Below are positions 1 to 11,030 of a stretch of DNA of 32,193 nucleotides, one piece after another. The stretch is from contig NW_027018389.1 of NCBI RefSeq assembly GCF_032854445.1, positions 1-32,193 of the forward strand, read 5' to 3'. This stretch comes from Liolophura sinensis. Taxonomy: Eukaryota; Mollusca; Polyplacophora; Chitonida; Chitonidae. The position numbers and the translations under genes are program-made. The notes beneath the pieces were generated by a model that was not told the origin of the DNA, made no database searches, and worked only from the letters and a program-made list of their open reading frames with translations. The stretch's first letter is position 1; each line of letters opens with the position of its first letter.

Positions 1-1641
1 CGACGTATTTTTGACGAGAAATCGAATGGTGCAAACCGCGTTGCTCTCCGACCAATACTTTTGGCTGTAGCCACAAATGAATAATCATTGATGTCAAGAT
101 CACGTGCCCAGCAACGGCTCTTACTCCATGGAAACCAAGGAAATTTGCAATTTTTCAACAGCTGGGGATGCCTGGCCCAATTGCGCATCTTTTGGCACCT
201 TATTGATGTGGGTCAGTGTTCAATTGTACTTTTTACAGCGGACTGTATCAAGTACCTTGTGTTTTTTTTATATACAAATGGTGTGGTTTTTCTACATGTA
301 GATAAAGACATTGAGTTTGTCTTCGACTTAGAAGTAAGACATTTGCTGGGTGAGTTAAATGGGCTTGGCCCAAAGATTTGACGTCGTCTGGGCTACCGAA
401 GGGCACATAACTTATAATGAAAAGTTGAATATAGTAATGACCAGTCGCGATTGTACATAGTTAATGTAGCCGATTTCAATTAGCAAAAAGACCTGATAAA
501 AATCCAAAAAGTGGAAAAACTGTTCCAATGCTGCTGGTAAGAGGCTAATCCGACGTATTTTTGACGAGAAATCGAATGGTGCAAACCGCGTTGCTCTCCG
601 ACCAATACTTTTGGCTGTAGCCACAAATGAATAATCATTGATGTCAAGATCACGTGCCCAGCAACGGCTCTTACTCCATGGAAACCAAGGAAATTTGCAA
701 TTTTTCAACAGCTGGAGATGCCTGGCCCAATTGCGCATCTTTTGGCACCTTATTGATGTGGGTCAGTGTTCAATTGTACTTTTTACAGCGGACTGTATCA
801 AGTACCTTGTGTTTTTTTTATATACAAATGGTGTGGTTTTTCTACATGTAGATAAAGACATTGAGTTTGTCTTCGACTTAGAAGTAAGACAACTGCTGGG
901 TGAGTTAAATGGGCTTTGCCCAAAGATTTGACGTCGTCTGGGCTACCGAAGGCACATAACTTATAATGAAAAGTTGAATATAGTAATCACCAGTCGCGAT
1001 TGTACATAGTTAATGTAGCCGATTTCAATTAGCAAAAAGACCAGGTAAAAATCCAAAAGTAGAAAAACTGTTCCAATGCTGCTGGTAAGAGGCTAATCCG
1101 ACGTATTTTTTGACGAGAAATCGAATGGTGCAAACCGCGTTGCTCTCCGACCAATACTTTTGGCTGTAGCCACAAATGAATAATCATTGATGTCAAGATC
1201 ACGTGCCCAGCAACGGCTCTTACTCCATGGAAACCAAGGAAATTTGCAATTTTTCAACAGCTGGAGATGCCTGGCCCAATTGCGCATCACCTTATTGATG
1301 TGGGTCAGTGTTCAATTGTACTTTCTACAGCGGACTGTATCAAGTACCTTGTGTTTTTTTTATATACAAATGGTGTGGTTTTTCTACATGTAGATAAAGA
1401 CATTGAGTTTGTCTTCGACTTAGGAGTAAGACAACTGCTGGGTGAGTTAAATGGGCTTTGCCCAAAGATTTGACGTCGTCTGGGCTACCGAAGGGCACAT
1501 AACTTATAATGAAAAGTTGAATATAGTAATGACCAGTCGCGATTGTACATAGTTAATGTAGCCGATTTCAATTAGCAAAAAGACCAGGCAAAAATCCAAA
1601 AGTAGAAAAACTGTTCCAATGCTGCTGGTAAGAGGCTAATC
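1..1641. repeat. Left-edge monomers with most indels (three copies)
   Basis: The copies at 1 and 551 have five T in the run after CGACGTA where almost all others have six (or TTCTTT). The copy at 1 offsets this with an extra A near its end, so it is still 550 bp, and it carries the private change ACCTGAT. The copy at 551 also lacks one G in GAAGGGCAC and is 548 bp. The copy at 1099 lacks seven bases (TTTTGGC) after GCGCATC and is 543 bp; it also carries the p-type markers CTTTCTAC and TTAGGAG. Indel density here is higher than anywhere else in the window. Confidence 0.85.
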
Positions 1642-1703
1642 CGACGTATTTTTTGACGAGAAATCGAATGGTGCAAACCGCGTTGCTCTCCGACCAATAC
1701 TTT

Positions 1704-1731
1704 TGGCTGTAGCCACAAATGAATAATCATT
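1704..1731. other. Two adjacent short inverted repeats in the monomer
   Basis: Bases 1704-1715 read TGGCT-GT-AGCCA (5-bp arms, 2-base centre). Bases 1718-1731 read AATGA-ATAA-TCATT (5-bp arms, 4-base loop). Both recur at the same place in nearly all copies. In copies starting 20894, 24745 and 31343 the second right arm becomes TTATT, which would still allow a G-T pair. The stems are too short to imply function; they are noted as the densest dyad symmetry in the unit. Confidence 0.6.
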
Positions 1732-1742
1732 GATGTCAAGAT

Positions 1743-1748
1743 CACGTG
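1743..1748. other. CACGTG palindrome (E-box-like), variable between monomers
   Basis: CACGTG is present in most monomers. It becomes CGCGTG in copies starting 2192, 3292, 12093, 14293, 19794 and 30243, and CACGCG in the copy at 15943. Because the palindrome is lost repeatedly without other changes around it, there is no sign that binding of an E-box protein is required. Confidence 0.6.
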
Positions 1749-1903
1749 CCCAGCAACGGCTCTTACTCCATGGAAACCAAGGAAATTTGCAATTTTTCAA
1801 CAGCTGGAGATGCCTGGCCCAATTGCGCATCTTTTGGCACCTTATTGATGTGGGTCAGTGTTCAATTGTACTTTTTACAGCGGACTGTATCAAGTACCTT
1901 GTG

Positions 1904-1943
1904 TTTTTTTTATATACAAATGGTGTGGTTTTTCTACATGTAG
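1904..1943. other. T8-TATATA tract followed by CTACATGTAG palindrome
   Basis: An eight-T run flows into TATATACAAA, and 17 bases after the TATATA lies the perfect palindrome CTACATGTAG. The block recurs in every monomer with almost no change: the G before the T run is lost in copies 15393 and 21995, and an extra base or two-base shift occurs in copy 25295. The TATATA could act as a TATA box for satellite transcription or as a bend or nucleosome-excluding tract; the sequence alone supports only the motif, not a promoter. Confidence 0.5.
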
Positions 1944-2001
1944 ATAAAGACATTGAGTTTGTCTTCGACTTAGAAGTAAGACAACTGCTGGGTGAGTTAA
2001 A

Positions 2002-2027
2002 TGGGCTTTGCCCAAAGATTTGACGTC
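2002..2027. other. TGGGC/GCCCA hairpin followed by GACGTC palindrome
   Basis: TGGGC-TTT-GCCCA (2002-2014) is a 5-bp perfect inverted repeat. About half of the monomers have TTG in the loop instead of TTT, so this frequent substitution falls in the loop and leaves the stem intact. GACGTC follows at 2022-2027 and is lost only in the copy at 3842 (GACGTG). A stem change is seen once, in copy 26397 (TTGGGC). Confidence 0.55.
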
Positions 2028-5000
2028 GTCTGGGCTACCGAAGGGCACATAACTTATAATGAAAAGTTGAATATAGTAATCACCAGTCGCGATTGTACAT
2101 AGTTAATGTAGCCGATTTCAATTAGCAAAAAGACCAGGCAAAAATCCAAAAGTAGAAAAACTGTTCCAATGCTGCTGGTAAGAGGCTAATCCGACGTATT
2201 TTTTGACGAGAAATCGAATGGTGCAAACCGCGTTGCTCTCCGACCAATACTTTTGGCTGTAGCCACAAATGAATAATCATTGATGTCAAGACCGCGTGCC
2301 CAGCAACGGCTCTTACTCCATGGAAACCAAGGAAATTTGCAATTTTTCAACAGCTGGAGATGCCTGGCCCAATTGCGCATCTTTTGGCACCTTATTGATG
2401 TGGGTCAGTGTTCAATTGTACTTTTTACAGCGGACTGTATCAAGTACCTTGTGTTTTTTTTATATACAAATGGTGTGGTTTTTCTACATGTAGATAAAGA
2501 CATTGAGTTTGTCTTCGACTTAGAAGTAAGACATTTGCTGGGTGAGTTAAATGGGCTTGGCCCAAAGATTTGACGTCGTCTGGGCTACCGAAGGGCACAT
2601 AACTTATAATGAAAAGTTGAATATAGTAATGACCAGTCGCGATTGTACATAGTTAATGTAGCCGATTTCAATTAGAAAAAATACCAGGCAAAAATCCAAA
2701 AGTGGAAAAACTGTTCCAATGCTGCTGGTAAGAGGCTAATCCGACGTATTTTTTGACGAGAAATCGAATGGTGCAAACCGCGTTTCTCTCCGACCAATAC
2801 TTTTGGCTGTAGCCACAAATGAATAATCATTGATGTCAAGATCACGTGCCCAGCAACGGCTCTTACTCCATGGAAACCAAGGAAATTTGCAATTTTTCAA
2901 CAGCTGGAGATGCCTGGCCCAATTGCGCATCTTTTGGCACCTTATTGATGTGGGTCAGTGTTCAATTGTACTTTTTACAGCGGACTGTATCAAGTACCTT
3001 GTGTTTTTTTTATATACAAATGGTGTGGTTTTTCTACATGTAGATAAAGACATTGAGTTTGTCCTCGACTTAGAAGTAAGACATTTGCTGGGTGAGTTAA
3101 ATGGGCTTGGCCCAAAGATTTGACGTCGTCTGGGCTACCGAAGGGCACATAACTTATAATGAAAAGTTGAATATAGTAATGACCAGTCGCGATTGTACAT
3201 AGTTAATGTAGCCGATTTCAATTAGAAAAAATACCAGGCAAAAATCCAAAAGTGGAAAAACTGTTCCAATGCTGCTGGTAAGAGGCTAATCCGACGTATT
3301 TTTTGACGAGAAATCGAATGGTGCAAACCGCGTTTCTCTCCGACCAATACTTTTGGCTGTAGCCACAAATGAATAATCATTGATGTCAAGATCGCGTGCC
3401 CAGCAACGGCTCTTACTCCATGGAAACCAAGGAAATTTGCAATTTTTCAACAGCTGGGGATGCCTGGCCCAATTGCGCATCTTTTGGCACCTTATTGATG
3501 TGGGTCAGTGTTCAATTGTACTTTTTACAGCGGACTGTATCAAGTACCTTGTGTTTTTTTTATATACAAATGGTGTGGTTTTTCTACATGTAGATAAAGA
3601 CATTGAGTTTGTCTTCGACTTAGAAGTAAGACATTTGCTGGGTGAGTTAAATGGGCTTGGCCCAAAGATTTGACGTCGTCTGGGCTACCGAAGGGCACAT
3701 AAATTATAATGAAAAGTTGAATATACTAATGACCAGTCGCGATTGTACATAGTTAATGTAGCCGATTTCAATTAGCAAAAAGACCAGGCAAAAATCCAAA
3801 AGTGGAAAAACTGTTCCAATGCTGCTGGTAAGAGGCTAATCCGACGTATTTTTTGACGAGAAATCGAATGGTGCAAACCGCGTTGCTCTCCGAGCAATAC
3901 TTTTGGCTGTAGCCACAAATGAATAATCATTGATGTCAAGATCACGTGCCCAGCAACGGCTCTTACTCCATGGAAACCAAGGAAATTTGCAATTTTTCAA
4001 CAGCTGGAGATGCCTGGCCCAGTTGCGCATCTTTTGGCACCTTATTGATGTGGGTCAGTGTTCAATTGTACTTTTTACAGCAGACTTGATCATGTACCTT
4101 GTGTTTTTTTTATATACAAATGGTGTGGTTTTTCTACATGTAGATAAAGACATTGAGTTTGTCTTCGACTTAGAAGTAAGACATTTGCTGGGTGAGTTAA
4201 ATGGGCTTTGCCCAAAGATTTGACGTGGTCTGGGCTACCGAAGGGCACATAACTTATAATGAAAAGTTGAATATAGTAATGACCAGTCGCGATTGTACAT
4301 AGTTAATGTAGCCGATTTCAATTAGCAAAAAGACCAGGTAAAAATCCAAAAGTAGAAAAACTGTTCCAATGCTGCTGGTAAGAGGCTAATCCGACGTATT
4401 TTTTGACGAGAAATCGAATGGTGCAAACCGCGTTGCTCTCCGACCAATACTTTTGGCTGTAGCCACAAATGAATAATCATTGATGTCAAGATCACGTGCC
4501 CAGCAACGGCTCTTACTCCATGGAAACCAAGGAAATTTGCAATTTTTCAACAGCTGGAGATGCCTGGCCCAATTGCGCATCTTTTGGCACCTTATTGATG
4601 TGGGTCAGTGTTCAATTGTACTTTCTACAGCGGACTGTATCAAGTACCTTGTGTTTTTTTTATATACAAATGGTGTGGTTTTTCTACATGTAGATAAAGA
4701 CATTGAGTTTGTCTTCGACTTAGGAGTAAGACAACTGCTGGGTGAGTTAAATGGGCTTTGCCCAAAGATTTGACGTCGTCTGGGCTACCGAAGGGCACAT
4801 AACTTATAATGAAAAGTTGAATATAGTAATGACCAGTCGCGATTGTACATAGTTAATGTAGCCGATTTCAATTAGCAAAAAGACCAGGCAAAAATCCAAA
4901 AGTAGAAAAACTGTTCCAATGCTGCTGGTAAGAGGCTAATCCGACGTATTTTTTGACGAGAAATCGAATGGTGCAAACCGCGTTGCTCTCCGACCAATAC

Positions 5001-6591
5001 TTTTGGCTGTAGCCACAAATGAATAATCATTGATGTCAAGATCACGTGCCCAGCAACGGCTCTTACTCCATGGAAACCAAGGAAATTTGCAATTTTTCAA
5101 CAGCTGGAGATGCCTGGCCCAATTGCGCATCTTTTGGCACCTTATTGATGTGGGTCAGTGTTCAATTGTACTTTTTACAGCGGACTGTATCAAGTACCTT
5201 GTGTTTTTTTTATATACAAATGGTGTGGTTTTTCTACATGTAGACAAAGACATTGAGTTTGTCTTCGACTTAGAAGTAAGACATTTGCTGAGTGAGTTAA
5301 ATGGGCTTGGCCCAAAGATTTGACGTCGTCTGGGCTACCGAAGGGCACATAACTTATAATGAAAAGTTGAATATAGTAATGACCAGTCGCGATTGTACAT
5401 AGTTAATGTAGCCGATTTCAATTAGAAAAAATACCAGGCAAAAATCCAAAAGTGGAAAAACTGTTCCAATGCTGCTGGTAAGAGGCTAATCCGACGTATT
5501 TTTTGACGAGAAATCGAATGGTGCAAACCGCGTTGCTCTCCGACCAATACTTTTGGCTGTAGCCACAAATGAATAATCATTGATGTCAAGATCACGTGCC
5601 CAGCAACGGCTCTTACTCCATGGAAACCAAGGAAATTTGCAATTTTTCAACAGCTGGAGATGCCTGGCCCAGTTGCGCATCTTTTGGCACCTTATTGATG
5701 TGGGTCAGTGTTCAATTGTACTTTTTACAGCAGACTTGATCATGTACCTTGTGTTTTTTTTATATACAAATGGTGTGGTTTTTCTACATGTAGATAAAGA
5801 CATTGAGTTTGTCTTCGACTTAGAAGTAAGACAACTGCTGGGTGAGTTAAATGGGCTTTGCCCAAAGATTTGACGTCGTCTGGGCTACCGAAGGGCACAT
5901 AACTTATAATGAAAAGTTGAATATAGTAATGACCAGTCGCGATTGTACATAGTTAATGTAGCCGATTTCAATTAGCAAAAAGACCAGGCAAAAATCCAAA
6001 AGTAGAAAAACTGTTCCAATGCTGCTGGTAAGAGGCTAATCCGACGTATTTTTTGACGAGAAATCGAATGCTGCAAACCGCGTTGCTCTCCGACCAATAC
6101 TTTTGGCTGTAGCCACAAATGAATAATCATTGATGTCAAGATCACGTGCCCAGCAACGGCTCTTACTCCATGGAAACCAAGGAAATTTGCAATTTTTCAA
6201 CAGCTGGAGATGCCTGGCCCAGTTGCGCATCTTTTGGCACCTTATTGATGTGGGTAAGTGTTCAATTGTACTTTTTACAGCAGACTTGATCATGTACCTT
6301 GTGTTTTTTTTATATACAAATGGTGTGGTTTTTCTACATGTAGATAAAGACATTGAGTTTGTCTTCGACTTAGAAGTAAGACAACTGCTGGGTGAGTTAA
6401 ATGGGCTTTGCCCAAAGATTTGACGTCGTCTGGGCTACCGAAGGGCACATAACTTATAATGAAAAGTTGAATATAGTAATGACCAGTCGCGATTGTACAT
6501 AGTTAATGTAGCCGATTTCAATTAGCAAAAAGACCAGGCAAAAATCCAAAAGTAGAAAAACTGTTCCAATGCTGCTGGTAAGAGGCTAATC

Positions 6592-7142
6592 CGACGTATT
6601 TTTTGACAAGAAATCGAATGGTGCAAACCGCGTTGCTCTCCGACCAATACTTTTGGCTGTAGTCACAAATGAATAAATCATTGATGTCAAGATCACGTGC
6701 CCAGCAACGGCTCTTACTCCATGGAAACCAAGGAAATTTGCAATTTTTCAACAGCTGGAGATGCCTGGCCCAATTGCGCATCTTTTGGCACCTTATTGAT
6801 GTGGGTCAGTGTTCAATTGTACTTTTTACAGCGGACTGTATCAAGTACCTTGTGTTTTTTTTATATACAAATGGTGTGGTTTTTCTACATGTAGATAAAG
6901 ACATTGAGTTTGTCTTCGACTTAGAAGTAAGACATTTGCTGGGTGAGTTAAATGGGCTTGGCCCAAAGATTTGACGTCGTCTGGGCTACCGAAGGGCACA
7001 TAACTTATAATGAAAAGTTGAATATAGTAATGACCAGTCGCGATTGTACATAGTTAATGTAGCCGATTTCAACTAGAAAAAATACCAGGCAAAAATCCAA
7101 AAGTGGAAAAACTGTTCCAATGCTGCTGGTAAGAGGCTAATC
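6592..7142. repeat. 551-bp monomer with single-base insertion
   Basis: An extra A turns GAATAATC into GAATAAATC at about 6674 and incidentally creates AATAAA. It also has GACAAG for GACGAG, TAGTCAC for TAGCCAC and TTCAACTAG for TTCAATTAG. The insertion shifts the short reverse-strand frame seen in other copies, which argues against that frame being used. Confidence 0.8.
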
Positions 7143-7730
7143 CGACGTATTTTTTGACGAGAAATCGAATGGTGCAAACCGCGTTGCTCTCCGACCAATA
7201 CTTTTGGCTGTAGCCACAAATGAATAATCATTGATGTCAAGATCACGTGCCCAGCAACGGCTCTTACTCCATGGAAACCAAGGAAATTTGCAATTTTTCA
7301 ACAGCTGGAGATGCCTGGCCCAATTGCGCATCTTTTGGCACCTTATTGATGTGGGTCAGTGTTCAATTGTACTTTTTACAGCGGACTGTATCAAGTACCT
7401 TGTGTTTTTTTTATATACAAATGGTGTGGTTTTTCTACATGTAGATAAAGACATTGAGTTTGTCTTCGACTTAGAAGTAAGACAACTGCTGGGTGAGTTA
7501 AATGGGCTTTGCCCAAAGATTTGACGTCGTCTGGGCTACCGAAGGGCACATAACTTATAATGAAAAGTTGAATATAGTAATCACCAGTCGCGATTGTACA
7601 TAGTTAATGTAGCCGATTTCAATTAGCAAAAAGACCAGGTAAAAATCCAAAAGTAGAAAAACTGTTCCAATGCTGCTGGTAAGAGGCTAATCCGACGTAT
7701 TTTTTGACGAGAAATCGAATGGTGCAAACC

Positions 7731-9380
7731 GCGTTGCTCTCCGACCAATACTTTTGGCTGTAGCCACAAATGAATAATCATTGATGTCAAGATCACGTGC
7801 CCAGCAACGGCTCTTACTCCATGGAAACCAAGGAAATTTGCAATTTTTCAACAGCTGGAGATGCCTGGCCCAATTGCGCATCTTTTGGCACCTTATTGAT
7901 GTGGGTCAGTGTTCAATTGTACTTTCTACAGCGGACTGTATCAAGTACCTTGTGTTTTTTTTATATACAAATGGTGTGGTTTTTCTACATGTAGATAAAG
8001 ACATTGAGTTTGTCTTCGACTTAGGAGTAAGACAACTGCTGGGTGAGTTAAATGGGCTTTGCCCAAAGATTTGACGTCGTCTGGGCTACCGAAGGGCACA
8101 TAACTTATAATGAAAAGTTGAATATAGTAATCACCAGTCGCGATTGTACATAGTTAATGTAGCCGATTTCAATTAGCAAAAAGACCAGGCAAAAATCCAA
8201 AAGTAGAAAAACTGTTCCAATGCTGCTGGTAAGAGGCTAATCCGACGTATTTTTTGACGAGAAATCGAATGGTGCAAACCGCGTTGCTCTCCGACCAATA
8301 CTTTTGGCTGTAGCCACAAATGAATAATCATTGATGTCAAGATCACGTGCCCAGCAACGGCTCTTACTCCATGGAAACCAAGGAAATTTGCAATTTTTCA
8401 ACAGCTGGAGATGCCTGGCCCAATTGCGCATCTTTTGGCACATTATTGATGTGGGTCAGTGTTCAATTGTACTTTTTACAGCGGACTGTATCAAGTACCT
8501 TGTGTTTTTTTTATATACAAATGGTGTGGTTTTTCTACATGTAGATAAAGACATTGAGTTTGTCTTCGACTTAGAAGTAAGACATTTGCTGGGTGAGTTA
8601 AATGGGCTTGGCCCAAAGATTTGACGTCGTCTGGGCTACCGAAGGGCACATAACTTATAATGAAAAGTTGAATATAGTAATGACCAGTCGCGATTGTACA
8701 TAGTTAATGTAGCCGATTTCAATTAGAAAAAATACCAGGCAAAAATCCAAAAGTGGAAAAACTGTTCCAATGCTGCTGGTAAGAGGCTAATCCGACGTAT
8801 TTTTTGACGAGAAATCGAATGCTGCAAACCGCGTTGCTCTCCGACCAATACTTTTGGCTGTAGCCACAAATGAATAATCATTGATGTCAAGATCACGTGC
8901 CCAGCAACGGCTCTTACTCCATGGAAACCAAGGAAATTTGCAATTTTTCAACAGCTGGAGATGCCTGGCCCAGTTGCGCATCTTTTGGCACCTTATTGAT
9001 GTGGGTCAGTGTTCAGTTGTACTTTTTACAGCAGACTTGATCATGTACCTTGTGTTTTTTTTATATACAAATGGTGTGGTTTTTCTACATGTAGATAAAG
9101 ACATTGAGTTTGTCTTCGACTTAGAAGTAAGACAACTGCTGGGTGAGTTAAATGGGCTTTGCCCAAAGATTTGACGTCGTCTGGGCTACCGAAGGGCACA
9201 TAACTTATAATGAAAAGTTGAATATAGTAATGACCAGTCGCGATTGTACATAGTTAATGTAGCCGATTTCAAATAGCAAAAAGACCAGGCAAAAATCCAA
9301 AAGTAGAAAAACTGTTCCAATGCTGCTGGTAAGAGGCTAATCCGACGTATTTTTTGACGAGAAATCGAATGGTGCAAACT
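7731..9380. repeat. 1,650-bp three-monomer duplication, left copy
   Basis: This block matches 9381-11030 base for base at an offset of exactly 1,650, except for two substitutions noticed by eye (A8660/C10310 and A8770/T10420). Shared rare markers include CACATTATTG at about 8440, GTTCAGTTG and TTTCAAATAGC in the q monomer, and ACTGCG at the end (T9380). The base before the block (7730) is C while 9380 and 11030 are T, which fixes the boundary. Confidence 0.85.
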
Positions 9381-11030
9381 GCGTTGCTCTCCGACCAATA
9401 CTTTTGGCTGTAGCCACAAATGAATAATCATTGATGTCAAGATCACGTGCCCAGCAACGGCTCTTACTCCATGGAAACCAAGGAAATTTGCAATTTTTCA
9501 ACAGCTGGAGATGCCTGGCCCAATTGCGCATCTTTTGGCACCTTATTGATGTGGGTCAGTGTTCAATTGTACTTTCTACAGCGGACTGTATCAAGTACCT
9601 TGTGTTTTTTTTATATACAAATGGTGTGGTTTTTCTACATGTAGATAAAGACATTGAGTTTGTCTTCGACTTAGGAGTAAGACAACTGCTGGGTGAGTTA
9701 AATGGGCTTTGCCCAAAGATTTGACGTCGTCTGGGCTACCGAAGGGCACATAACTTATAATGAAAAGTTGAATATAGTAATCACCAGTCGCGATTGTACA
9801 TAGTTAATGTAGCCGATTTCAATTAGCAAAAAGACCAGGCAAAAATCCAAAAGTAGAAAAACTGTTCCAATGCTGCTGGTAAGAGGCTAATCCGACGTAT
9901 TTTTTGACGAGAAATCGAATGGTGCAAACCGCGTTGCTCTCCGACCAATACTTTTGGCTGTAGCCACAAATGAATAATCATTGATGTCAAGATCACGTGC
10001 CCAGCAACGGCTCTTACTCCATGGAAACCAAGGAAATTTGCAATTTTTCAACAGCTGGAGATGCCTGGCCCAATTGCGCATCTTTTGGCACATTATTGAT
10101 GTGGGTCAGTGTTCAATTGTACTTTTTACAGCGGACTGTATCAAGTACCTTGTGTTTTTTTTATATACAAATGGTGTGGTTTTTCTACATGTAGATAAAG
10201 ACATTGAGTTTGTCTTCGACTTAGAAGTAAGACATTTGCTGGGTGAGTTAAATGGGCTTGGCCCAAAGATTTGACGTCGTCTGGGCTACCGAAGGGCACA
10301 TAACTTATACTGAAAAGTTGAATATAGTAATGACCAGTCGCGATTGTACATAGTTAATGTAGCCGATTTCAATTAGAAAAAATACCAGGCAAAAATCCAA
10401 AAGTGGAAAAACTGTTCCTATGCTGCTGGTAAGAGGCTAATCCGACGTATTTTTTGACGAGAAATCGAATGCTGCAAACCGCGTTGCTCTCCGACCAATA
10501 CTTTTGGCTGTAGCCACAAATGAATAATCATTGATGTCAAGATCACGTGCCCAGCAACGGCTCTTACTCCATGGAAACCAAGGAAATTTGCAATTTTTCA
10601 ACAGCTGGAGATGCCTGGCCCAGTTGCGCATCTTTTGGCACCTTATTGATGTGGGTCAGTGTTCAGTTGTACTTTTTACAGCAGACTTGATCATGTACCT
10701 TGTGTTTTTTTTATATACAAATGGTGTGGTTTTTCTACATGTAGATAAAGACATTGAGTTTGTCTTCGACTTAGAAGTAAGACAACTGCTGGGTGAGTTA
10801 AATGGGCTTTGCCCAAAGATTTGACGTCGTCTGGGCTACCGAAGGGCACATAACTTATAATGAAAAGTTGAATATAGTAATGACCAGTCGCGATTGTACA
10901 TAGTTAATGTAGCCGATTTCAAATAGCAAAAAGACCAGGCAAAAATCCAAAAGTAGAAAAACTGTTCCAATGCTGCTGGTAAGAGGCTAATCCGACGTAT
11001 TTTTTGACGAGAAATCGAATGGTGCAAACT
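9381..11030. repeat. 1,650-bp three-monomer duplication, right copy
   Basis: This is the tandem partner of 7731-9380. It carries two private substitutions (C10310 giving CTTATACTG and T10420 giving GTTCCTATG). Both are absent from other monomers, so they most likely arose after the duplication. Confidence 0.85.

Larger units (their letters stand above)
1642..2191. repeat. Representative 550-bp monomer
   Basis: This copy has the modal length and serves as reference for the positions quoted elsewhere (position 1 = base 1642). It contains 223 G+C of 550 (40.5%) and 18 CpG, seven of them in the first 50 bases. Landmarks are CACGTG (1743-1748), CCATGG (1768-1773), CAGCTG (1801-1806), an eight-T run leading into TATATA (1904-1916), the 10-bp palindrome CTACATGTAG (1934-1943), a TGGGC/GCCCA hairpin (2002-2014) and GACGTC (2022-2027). 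No internal subrepeat, terminal inverted repeat, target-site duplication, tRNA-like A/B box pair or recognisable protein domain is visible. Confidence 0.9.

Noticed and set aside
88-381. Forward 97-codon frame repeated in most monomers, starting just after the ATAATCATTG stretch, as a possible small protein gene.
   Set aside because: In several copies (for example 12643, 13193, 15943, 19244, 20344, 29693, 30793) GTTAAATTG puts a TAA in the frame, and the copy at 1099 is frameshifted by a 7-base deletion. Variants elsewhere mostly change residues (CATTTG/CAACTG, CTTTTT/CTTTCT). No domain is recognisable and three overlapping frames are equally conserved because the DNA itself is homogenised.
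1649-1682. Hammerhead-ribozyme-like core on the plus strand: TTGACGAG followed closely by CGAA, then GGT-GCAA-ACC.
   Set aside because: Hammerheads occur in some animal satellites, so I checked. The first core base is T instead of C, the base after GAA is T where A is needed, stem II would be one base pair, and no stem I partner flanks the supposed cleavage site. Copies at 6042, 8793 and 10443 also break the GGT/ACC stem. A covariance-model search with the Rfam hammerhead families would settle it; no significant hit is expected.
1961-1980. CENP-B box around CTTCGACTTAG.
   Set aside because: TTCG is present but the required downstream A and CGGG positions are absent, and no other TTCG in the unit fits.
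1642-2191. 550 bp as three nucleosome lengths (about 183 bp each).
   Set aside because: The arithmetic fits, but no internal periodicity of that size is visible in the monomer, so it remains numerology without nucleosome maps.
6669-6680. AATAAA polyadenylation signal.
   Set aside because: It exists in only one monomer, created by a single-base insertion, with no transcript unit upstream.
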